Positions 1 through 6,143 of a stretch of DNA of 8,839 nt are shown here, piece by piece. The notes beneath the pieces were generated by a model. The model made no database searches. It had not been told where the DNA came from and saw nothing but the letters and a program-made list of their open reading frames with translations. Source of the DNA: Deltaproteobacteria bacterium (lineage in GTDB: Bacteria; Desulfobacterota; Binatia; UBA9968); NCBI GenBank assembly GCA_005879435.1, contig VBKX01000169.1:1-8839 (forward strand), in the 5' to 3' direction. Each line of letters starts with the position of its first letter. Position 1 is the stretch's first letter. A program made the translations under genes and the position numbers.

Positions 1-77
1 CCCAGGTTCGACCTGCAGTTTGAAAAACGCTTTAGAAAAAACGACGACAAAATTGATGTCGCTCAGATCGCGGGCTG

Positions 78-86
78 TGCTATTTT
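78..86 (+). promoter_or_regulatory. Possible extended -10 promoter for the M20-like gene
   Basis: TGC followed by TATTTT fits the extended -10 pattern (TGn then a 4/6 match to TATAAT). It would start transcription near 93, about 37 bases before the start codon. No good -35 box sits at the standard distance; the nearest TTGATG (53-58) is 22 bp away. The call rests on the extended -10 alone and is weak. Confidence 0.25.
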
Positions 87-116
87 ATGAAAGGTTGGCG
101 AACAATCTCAACACGC

Positions 117-122
117 AGGAGA
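117..122 (+). promoter_or_regulatory. Strong Shine-Dalgarno site for the M20-like gene
   Basis: AGGAGA is followed by a 7-base spacer to the ATG at 130. This near-ideal ribosome-binding site fixes that start codon. Confidence 0.8.
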
Positions 123-129
123 AAGACGC

Positions 130-1416
130 ATGGTAAGCGAGCAGGATAGAAAAAATGCTATCAATCGTATTCAGCGGGAGGAGCTGGCTCAACTGACCAA
201 AGATCTCGTCGATATTCCGAGTCCTACCGGTTCGGAAAAGGCGATCGGCGAGTTTATTTTAAGCTGGTACTCGCGTCACGGCATCAAGGCGTTGCGTCAG
301 GAGATCAATCCTGAGCGCGTCAACGCCGTGGGTATCCTCGATGGCCGGAGCGACGGCGTATCGTTGACGATCAACGGCCACATGGACACGAGTTATACCG
401 GCACTGAAGAAGACCGCATGTTTTGCCGCGCCCTCGAGCCCGACAGCGATCTCAAAGGAGCGGTTCGCGACGGCAAGGTGTTCGGCCTCGGTGCTTCCAA
501 TATGAAATCCGGTCTCGCGGCGTTTATGGTTGCAGGCAAGGCGATACGCGAAAGTGGCGTTGCGCTAAAAGGCGATCTGATTCTCGCCGCGGTTGCCGGA
601 GAAATATCCCGGACGCCGATTGGACCTTATCAATCCGAAGCCTACCGCGGCGAGGGAACCGGAACCATCCATCTGTTGACCCATGGAGTTCAGTCCGATT
701 ACGCCATCGTGGCCGATCGGTCAGGCCATTCCATCGTGTGGGCGCAAAACGGCGTTGCGCAGTTCAAGATCAGCACATTCGGCGATCCCCACGCGGCGTG
801 GGGAGTGACCCGCGAAGAAAAGTCTCCGGAAGCGTCAAGCGCGATTCTAAAAATGATCAAGGTGTTGCAGGCCGTTGATAGCTGGGCGGGAGAATTCGAA
901 CGCGCCCATGTTTACGCTTCGCCGCACGGTCCGCTCGTTCCCAAGGTTAATATTGGCTCGATTCAAGGCGGCGCGCCGTTCCGGCCGAATTACTATCCCG
1001 GCGTTTGCTCGATCTACGTTGACGTGCGCACGCCTCCGGAATTGCGTCCGGTGCAAGTACAGCGGGAGCTCAGGGCCGTGCTCGCCAACCTCGGCATCGA
1101 GTATGAAATGGAGATGTATGCGTCGAGGATGGGCTACGAGGCCAAACAGGTCGGATCGGTGATCAAGGTCCTGGAAGAAAGTTATCAATCGCTCTTTGGC
1201 AAAAAGACGCCGACGCCGACCGGAGTTCATGCGAGCATTTGGACCGATACCAACATCTATAACGAGATGGGGATTCCTGCCTGTAAGTTCGGCCTTGGCG
1301 GCGGGCGCTGGAAATTTCGTTCGGAACAAATCGAGATCGAAGATATCTATCAAGCGGCGCAAGTTTATGTCTTAGCCGCGCTCGAAATCTGCAACTGGGA
1401 CAAACCGCAACCCTGA
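130..1416 (+). CDS. M20-family (ArgE/DapE/ACY1-like) metallohydrolase homologue with altered metal site
   Basis: The 428-residue product has the layout of M20 peptidases and deacylases, which remove acyl or amino-acid groups from amide substrates using two zinc ions. Seen directly: an N-terminal segment with PSPTGSE (30-36); the metal motif GHMDT with His84 and Asp86; a lid or dimer domain with GDPHAAWG near 218-225; and a C-terminal GIPACKFGLG near 381-390. Several usual ligands differ. The bridging Asp of the DMK motif is Asn124 (SNMK). The paired Glu motif reads AGE (156-158). The C-terminal HxxNE ligand region reads WKFRSEQ (394-400), with no His. No signal peptide is seen, so the protein is likely cytoplasmic. 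From memory, related M20 proteins share the NMK and GE features, so this may be a subfamily trait. The start is set by a strong AGGAGA site. It lies 20 bp before the small GatC-like gene and is probably cotranscribed with it and the amidase. Substrate unknown; family assignment firm, activity uncertain. Confidence 0.85.
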   Translation: MVSEQDRKNAINRIQREELAQLTKDLVDIPSPTGSEKAIGEFILSWYSRHGIKALRQEINPERVNAVGILDGRSDGVSLTINGHMDTSYTGTEEDRMFCRALEPDSDLKGAVRDGKVFGLGASNMKSGLAAFMVAGKAIRESGVALKGDLILAAVAGEISRTPIGPYQSEAYRGEGTGTIHLLTHGVQSDYAIVADRSGHSIVWAQNGVAQFKISTFGDPHAAWGVTREEKSPEASSAILKMIKVLQAVDSWAGEFERAHVYASPHGPLVPKVNIGSIQGGAPFRPNYYPGVCSIYVDVRTPPELRPVQVQRELRAVLANLGIEYEMEMYASRMGYEAKQVGSVIKVLEESYQSLFGKKTPTPTGVHASIWTDTNIYNEMGIPACKFGLGGGRWKFRSEQIEIEDIYQAAQVYVLAALEICNWDKPQP

Positions 1417-1436
1417 TTTTACACAATCGCAAGTCT

Positions 1437-1610
1437 ATGGAAGACCAGATTCGCAAACTCAATCAAGAATACGGGTTCAATCTCAGCGAAGATGAGATTC
1501 AGTTGATCGCCCAACGGACCGCTGAGTTCGAGAGATTGTTTCAGTGTTTGTACAAGGTCGATCTGGCGGGCATGACGCCGCTGCTTAAGTTCGATAGAGA
1601 ACCATCGTAA
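1437..1610 (+). CDS. Small GatC/AtzG-like protein, putative amidase partner subunit
   Basis: This 57-residue ORF begins MEDQIRKLNQ and ends KFDREPS. It shows the GatC-like pattern: LSEDEI (residues 16-21), an amphipathic helix with FERLFQ, then VDLAGMTPL and a terminal FDRE, matching the L-S-E-E-E ... D-x-x-G-x-x-P ... F-R-x-D outline of GatC. GatC wraps around the GatA amidase in Asp/Glu-tRNA amidotransferase. AtzG, a similar small protein, partners the AtzE amidase in cyanuric acid degradation. Here no GatB is present, so an AtzG-like role as accessory subunit of the amidase is more likely than tRNA amidation; that is inference. Its TAA overlaps the amidase ATG by one base (TAATG), which suggests coupled translation and equal dosage. 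No good ribosome-binding site precedes the ATG. At 57 residues it is short for GatC (about 95). Confidence 0.65.
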   Translation: MEDQIRKLNQEYGFNLSEDEIQLIAQRTAEFERLFQCLYKVDLAGMTPLLKFDREPS

Positions 1611-3059
1611 TGTCCGTAGACCTTGAAACGGCGAGCATTAGTGATGTCGCGTCGCAGCTTAGACGTAAAGAGTTATCTCCGCTGGAGGTTACGCGTCTCT
1701 ATCTTGAGCGCGCTAAACGGCTCAATCCGCTTCTCAACGCCTACATCACGCTTACCGAAGAGCAGGCTCTCGCGGACGCGGCTCGGGCCGAACAGGAAAT
1801 TCAGCGCGGACTCTATCGTGGTCCCCTGCACGCACGGGATACCTTTTTCGATCAAAGACAATCTGGCCACCAATGGTGTGAGAACGACCGCGGGATCGAA
1901 GATTCTTGACGACTGGGTTCCCGATCACGACGCCACGGTGGTAAAGCGATTGAAGGATGCGGGTGCGATCGTGCTCGGCAAAACCAATATGCATGAGTGG
2001 GCGCTGGGCGGCACAACGATCAATCCTTTCTATGGGACGACAAGAAATCCCTGGGATACGGAACGCATCGCCGGCGGTTCGAGCGGTGGCTCGGCGGTTG
2101 CGGTGGCGGCCGGCATGTGTCTCGCCTCCATTGGCACCGATAGTGCTCAGTCGGTGCGTAATCCTGCCTCCATGTGCGGCATCGTCGGCCTCAAACCGAC
2201 CTACGGCCGCGTGAGTCAGTATGGGACCGTGCCTGGCACCGGCGCTTATTCCACAAATCATACTGGGGTTCTCACCCGCACCGTGGAGGATTGCGCGTGG
2301 GTGTTGCAAATGATTGCGGGCGACGATGACAATGACCCGCAGAGCTCTCAGGAGTCTGTGCCGAATTACGCGCAAAGCCTCGGCCGGGAAGTGCGAGGAT
2401 TGAGGATTGGACTTCTGCGCGGATTTTTCGATGAAAACATGGCGAGCGAGGTCCGGGAAAACTTCACGCAAGCGATGGAAACTTTAAAACAGCTCGGCAT
2501 GCAAGTCGAAGAGGTAACGACGCCGCACATAAATCTGATTCCGGCAATTAAAGTTTGCACGAGCAGGGTCGAAAATGCCGCGGCGCACGACCCCTATTTG
2601 CGTACCAGAGCGCGGGACTACAGCAAGCAGACGCTCTACAGTTATATTTCCGCGCTGCTGACGCCGGCAACGACCTATGTGATGGCTCAACGGGCGCGTC
2701 GACTGGTGTGCGACGAGTTCGACGAGCTACTGAAGCGTGTCCAGTTGTTGGTTTTGCCGACGATCCCGTTTCCGGTGCCGTCCATCGAAGAGTGCCAATC
2801 CGGCGTGATCGAAATCGACGGCAAAAAGATCAAACAGCAGGACGCCAGAGGCGGACTGGAGAGCCTTTGCTGCATTCCGTTCAACGTCACCGGATTGCCG
2901 GCGATCAGTTTATGCTGCGGCTTTTCAAAGTCCGGGATGCCGATGGGGATACAGATCGCCGCCGGCGCGTTTCAGGAGGAGTTAGTGCTTCAGGTCGCCC
3001 AAGCTTACGAACGAACAACCGAGTGGTATAAAATCAGACCAAAGCTGGCGGTGGATTGA
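1610..3059 (+). CDS. Amidase-signature enzyme (GatA/AtzE-like), frameshifted by a 4-bp duplication
   Basis: Amidase-signature enzymes hydrolyse amides with a Lys/cis-Ser/Ser triad. The true N-terminus runs from the ATG at 1610 for 74 codons and shows typical family sequence (LSPLEVTRLYLERA, then GPLH). After 1831 the frame changes: GIPFSIKDN continues from 1836 in the next frame to the stop at 3057-3059. Dropping one GCAC copy (1832-1835) joins GPLH to GIPFSIKDN and gives 481 residues, a normal family length. The triad is visible: Lys in SIKDN (codon 1854-1856), the cis-Ser in GGSSGGS (2076-2093) and the nucleophile in AQSVR (TCG 2151-2153). The nucleophile motif reads TDSAQSVRNPAS where most members have TDTGGS. 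A TTG at 1623 opens the second frame for 478 codons, but its first 71 residues are out-of-frame nonsense. As written the gene is broken; it is a recent pseudogene, a sequencing or assembly error, or least likely recoded. It is coupled to the upstream small ORF and converges on ubiD. Substrate unknown. Confidence 0.85.
1828..1835 (+). repeat. GCAC tandem duplication that shifts the amidase frame
   Basis: Two adjacent GCAC copies (1828-1831 and 1832-1835) sit exactly where the amidase reading frame changes. One copy gives the family motif GPLHGIP; two copies add four bases and move the frame by +1. Confidence 0.8.
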
Positions 3060-3072
3060 CAGTCCGCGGTTC

Positions 3073-4731
3073 TTATTCGGCTCTGCCCGAATGCGTCTTG
3101 CCCCATTTAGCTCGCATCGACTTCATCGTCTCGCCTTCGCCGACCTGAACGCGTGTCTGGCGCAGTATCTCCCAGACTTTTTCATGCTCGCTGTGCGCCG
3201 CCAGTTCCGCTTCGTGATCCAGATTTTCCGGCCACAAACCCATCAAGTAGCCATGCCAGGGTTCTTGTGGCTCGAGTTTCGGCAAGCCCAGCTCCTCCCA
3301 GATCTGCTTGGCGCGGATCATAAATTCCTCTTTGGGCAACGACAGGGGAGGGAAGTCAGCTTTGCGGGTCGCGTCGATGAGCAATGACGACTCGGAATTG
3401 TCATAACGACTGGACGGGTGGGTCGCGACCATTCCGATAGGCGTCGCGCCGAAGGGCCGATCGCGCACAATCTTGACGTCTCTGTGCGGCTGAGATCGGT
3501 GCGTGATCGCCCAGGTGACGGCCACCGGATCTTTGACGTTGATATCCTCGTCGACGGCGACGATCATTTTCCCGACACGGTCGCCGTAATCGAGCACCGC
3601 TTGCATGACCCCCCACGGATCTTCGTCGTTGCGCTTTTTCAAGCTCACGGCGACATAGGGCCGCATGTTGACCAGCGGTTCGATCATGTGCACTTCTTTG
3701 ACGCAGTCAAAGCCCTTGCTGACGATAAAGCGTTTCACCAGTGTCGCCATGCCCATCGCTTTAATTTTGGAGCTTTCGCTTGGCGTAACTTGACTGATGA
3801 TCGATACCCAGATCGGGTTCTTTCGATGGGTGACGCACTTGAGCTCGAACATGGTGCTTAACGTGCGCGGGTCGACGTAGCCCATGGACTCGCCGTAGGG
3901 ACCTTCTTCCTCCATATAGTTGGTTGGGATGATGCCTTCGAGAACGATCTCGGATGTAGCGGGCACTTCGAGAACGACGGTTTGGCATTTGACGAGCTTC
4001 ACCGGCGCGCCCATCAATCCGCCGGCGAGCGCGAGCTCGTCGATCTCAGGCGGCACTTTCTGGGTCGCGCAATAGGACACTGCTGGAATGGTGCCGACAA
4101 CGATGGCGACCTCCAACGGCTTGCCCATCTTGCGGCATTTTTCCCAGTGGGTCGACAAGTCCTGTGGCGTGCCGGACATCAGACCCGTTGAGGTCGGCCC
4201 TTTGATCAAACCGCGGTAGTTGCCGACGTTGCGTTTGCCGGTTTCCGGATCCTTGGTGATCCAATGTCCCGCCGTGATGTACGGACCATTGTCGAATCCC
4301 GGCGTCGACATGGGCACGGCAAATTCCAACAAGCCGCCATGAGCGAGCAGTTGATCGCCCTTATGAATTTCTTCCTGACACGAGCCGGAAGCAACGACCA
4401 CAGGATCGATCAAATGATCCATCGCGTAGATCCAGCGATCGGCGACTTCATCAGGTTCGCATTTGAGTCCTAAGCAATAAATCGGCTCGGAACTCGACAG
4501 CCCGCCGACGAGAACTTGGCAGTTGTATTTGCGCTTTTTGCCGTCGGTAACGTTATCGAACAAAAACCCGCGTCGCGCTTCTTCTGGTATGCCGCCGCGG
4601 AATTGCCAGCGAACTAATGGCTGTAGCTCGCTATCTTTGTTGATTTCACGATGAATGCGGTACAATTTGCCGTGTTCATCCAGTGCGGCGATAAATTCGC
4701 GCAGATCTTCGTAGGGTTTGGCAAAATTCAT
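3073..4731 (-). CDS. UbiD-family prenylated-FMN-dependent decarboxylase
   Basis: UbiD enzymes decarboxylate aromatic or unsaturated acids reversibly, using prenylated FMN made by a UbiX-type prenyltransferase and a divalent metal. This 552-residue product aligns end to end: DLREFIAALDEHGKL (9-23), FLFDNV (56-61), GNYRG with the key Arg173 (170-174), and EGPYGESMGY (276-285), whose Glu276 and Glu281 match the catalytic glutamates of Fdc1-type enzymes (R173/E277/E282). LLIDATRK (450-457) is the usual C-terminal motif. The active site looks intact. The start is the only good choice because a TGA lies in frame just upstream (complement of 4747-4749). There is no clear Shine-Dalgarno site before the ATG. 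It ends 13 bp from the convergent amidase and starts 8 bp from the divergent cysS. No ubiX partner is in the window. Substrate cannot be told: ubiquinone precursor, phenolic acid or other arene are all possible. The lack of other ubiquinone genes nearby favours a catabolic role. Confidence 0.9.
   Translation of the reverse strand: MNFAKPYEDLREFIAALDEHGKLYRIHREINKDSELQPLVRWQFRGGIPEEARRGFLFDNVTDGKKRKYNCQVLVGGLSSSEPIYCLGLKCEPDEVADRWIYAMDHLIDPVVVASGSCQEEIHKGDQLLAHGGLLEFAVPMSTPGFDNGPYITAGHWITKDPETGKRNVGNYRGLIKGPTSTGLMSGTPQDLSTHWEKCRKMGKPLEVAIVVGTIPAVSYCATQKVPPEIDELALAGGLMGAPVKLVKCQTVVLEVPATSEIVLEGIIPTNYMEEEGPYGESMGYVDPRTLSTMFELKCVTHRKNPIWVSIISQVTPSESSKIKAMGMATLVKRFIVSKGFDCVKEVHMIEPLVNMRPYVAVSLKKRNDEDPWGVMQAVLDYGDRVGKMIVAVDEDINVKDPVAVTWAITHRSQPHRDVKIVRDRPFGATPIGMVATHPSSRYDNSESSLLIDATRKADFPPLSLPKEEFMIRAKQIWEELGLPKLEPQEPWHGYLMGLWPENLDHEAELAAHSEHEKVWEILRQTRVQVGEGETMKSMRAKWGKTHSGRAE
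4637..4666 (+). promoter_or_regulatory. Candidate sigma70 promoter for cysS inside ubiD
   Basis: TTGTTG (4637-4642), an 18-bp spacer and TACAAT (4661-4666, 5/6 match to TATAAT) would start transcription near 4673, about 67 bases before the cysS start. Because cysS begins 8 bp from ubiD, its promoter has to be within ubiD coding sequence, which makes this site plausible. It is unproven. Confidence 0.4.
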
Positions 4732-4736
4732 AGGAA
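4732..4736 (+). promoter_or_regulatory. Shine-Dalgarno site of cysS in the 8-bp divergent gap
   Basis: AGGAA precedes the TTG at 4740 with a short 3-base spacer. An in-frame TAG at 4731-4733 rules out any earlier start, so this weakly spaced site and the TTG decide where cysS begins. Confidence 0.5.
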
Positions 4737-4739
4737 TTT

Positions 4740-6143
4740 TTGGCGCTCAAGATTTTCAATACCCTCGGCGGCCAAAAGGAAACCTTTGAGCCGCTGACGC
4801 CGGGACGTGTGCATATGTACGTGTGCGGCGTGACGGTTTACGATTCGGCGCACCTGGGGCACTGCCGCTTCTTGATAACTTTCGACGTGATCTATCGCTA
4901 CCTCCGTTTCCTCGGCTTCGACGTAAACTATGTGCGCAACTTCACCGATGTCGATGACAAGATTATTAAACGCGCCAATGAGGAGAATGCGAGCTGTGAG
5001 GCGATCACCGAGCGTTACATCGGCGAATTCCATCAAGACAGCGGCGCCCTCGGATTGCTGGCACCGACCATCGAGCCTCGCGCCACGGCGCATATTGCCG
5101 AGATCGTCGAAATGATCAAAAGGCTCGAGGCGCAAGGGCTGGCCTATCGAGTCGACGGCGATGTATTTTTCTCGGTGGCGGGTTTTGGCGATTACGGTAA
5201 ACTGTCGCGCAAGAATATCGATGAGCTGGAGGCTGGAGCCCGCGTAGAAGTCGACGAGCGCAAGCGCTCGCCGCTCGACTTTGCGCTGTGGAAGTCGAGC
5301 AAGCCTGGAGAGCCGACCTGGGAAAGCCCGTGGGGGCACGGCCGGCCGGGGTGGCATATCGAATGCTCGGCGATGAGCACAAAATACCTCGGACAACCGT
5401 TCGACATTCATGGCGGCGGGCGGGATCTCATCTTTCCCCATCATGAAAACGAAATCGCGCAGTCCGAAGGCGCCTACGGTCGACCGCTAGCGCGCTTCTG
5501 GCTGCATAATGGTTTTCTCAATATCAATCAGGAAAAGATGTCCAAATCTCTTGGAAATTTTTTCACGATCCGTGAAATCCTCGACGACTTCGACCCAGCC
5601 GCATTGCGCCACTATTTCTTGTCGAGCCACTATCGGAGTCCAATGGATTTTTCAAAAGACGGTCTCAACGAAGCCGCGCGAGCCACGGATCGGATAATTG
5701 AAACCCTGGACCGGGTGAATTATTGGGCCGGTTACGGCGCACCGGTCGTCGCAGACCCGGCGGTAATCGAATCCTTCCGCGCCGAGATGGACGATGATTT
5801 CAACACGCCGCGCGCCTTAGCGTTGATCTTTGACGAGGTACGATCGCTGAATCGCCTGCTTGACGGCAAAAAATCGAAAGGAATTGAAGAAAGAGGCGCT
5901 GCGCTGGGCGCAATTTGTGATACACTAGGTCTGCTTCGCGACGGCTATGCAGATCGAAAAAAGCAGCGCTTCCTGAAAAAGACGAATATTACGATCGAGC
6001 AAATCAAAGAATTCATCGATCTGCGCGACCAGGCGCGCGCGGCAAAGAATTGGCAGGAGGCGGACCGGATCCGTGATCAATTGGCCGCCAACGGCATTGT
6101 GCTTGAAGATACGGTCCAGGGAACGATGTGGAAGGTTAAGTAA
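4740..6143 (+). CDS. cysS: Cysteinyl-tRNA synthetase
   Basis: The 467-residue product (E. coli CysRS has 461) charges tRNA-Cys with cysteine using ATP in the cytoplasm. It is a class I synthetase. Seen directly: KIFNTLGGQKE at the N-terminus, the HIGH motif as HLGH (38-41), the KMSKS motif (266-270), and all four expected zinc ligands, Cys29, Cys209, His234 and Glu238, close to or at E. coli numbering. FTDVDDKI and WHIECSAMS are family hallmarks. The C-terminal helical anticodon-binding part ends with EADRIRDQLAANGI and GTMWKVK, as usual. The start is a TTG: no ATG or GTG lies in frame between the upstream TAG (4731-4733) and the conserved N-terminus. The gene ends directly against the GTG of the LysM protein, so the two are very likely cotranscribed. 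The rare start may lower expression. Confidence 0.97.
   Translation: MALKIFNTLGGQKETFEPLTPGRVHMYVCGVTVYDSAHLGHCRFLITFDVIYRYLRFLGFDVNYVRNFTDVDDKIIKRANEENASCEAITERYIGEFHQDSGALGLLAPTIEPRATAHIAEIVEMIKRLEAQGLAYRVDGDVFFSVAGFGDYGKLSRKNIDELEAGARVEVDERKRSPLDFALWKSSKPGEPTWESPWGHGRPGWHIECSAMSTKYLGQPFDIHGGGRDLIFPHHENEIAQSEGAYGRPLARFWLHNGFLNINQEKMSKSLGNFFTIREILDDFDPAALRHYFLSSHYRSPMDFSKDGLNEAARATDRIIETLDRVNYWAGYGAPVVADPAVIESFRAEMDDDFNTPRALALIFDEVRSLNRLLDGKKSKGIEERGAALGAICDTLGLLRDGYADRKKQRFLKKTNITIEQIKEFIDLRDQARAAKNWQEADRIRDQLAANGIVLEDTVQGTMWKVK
6130..6135 (+). promoter_or_regulatory. Shine-Dalgarno site for the LysM protein, within cysS
   Basis: GGAAGG lies 8 bases before the GTG at 6144 and overlaps the last cysS codons. 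It supports GTG as the true start despite the zero-base gap to the cysS stop. Confidence 0.6.

Larger units (their letters stand above)
1..129. other. Leader upstream of the M20-like gene; no identifiable gene
   Basis: No recognisable gene lies here. The first + frame is open from the window edge to a TGA at 88-90, which would give 29 residues. This could be the end of an upstream gene cut by the window, but the residues resemble no family I know and a chance open frame of this length is unremarkable. The last 13 bases carry the strong ribosome-binding site of the next gene. Confidence 0.35.

Noticed and set aside
1752..2471. Long antisense open frame (239 codons, - strand) inside the amidase gene
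   Set aside because: Its product is Arg/His-rich and resembles no family, while the + strand encodes clear amidase motifs; it is a shadow of GC-rich codon use.
1437..3059. GatCAB tRNA amidotransferase operon
   Set aside because: There is a GatC-like and a GatA-like gene but no GatB, and the small protein is much shorter than GatC, so an AtzE-AtzG-like pair fits better.
3075..3092. Inverted repeat ATTCGG / CCGAAT with a 6-base loop between the convergent amidase and ubiD ends
   Set aside because: The stem is only 6 bp, lies mostly in the last ubiD codons, and no T-run follows on either strand, so a terminator is not supported.
3418..3861. Open frame of 147 codons on the + strand within ubiD
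   Set aside because: It lies opposite well-conserved UbiD sequence, has an Asp/His/Arg-rich composition and no recognisable domain.
4728..5444. Long antisense open frame (238 codons, - strand) across the cysS start
   Set aside because: The + strand encodes conserved CysRS sequence throughout, including the HIGH motif and zinc ligands; the antisense product looks like shadow translation.
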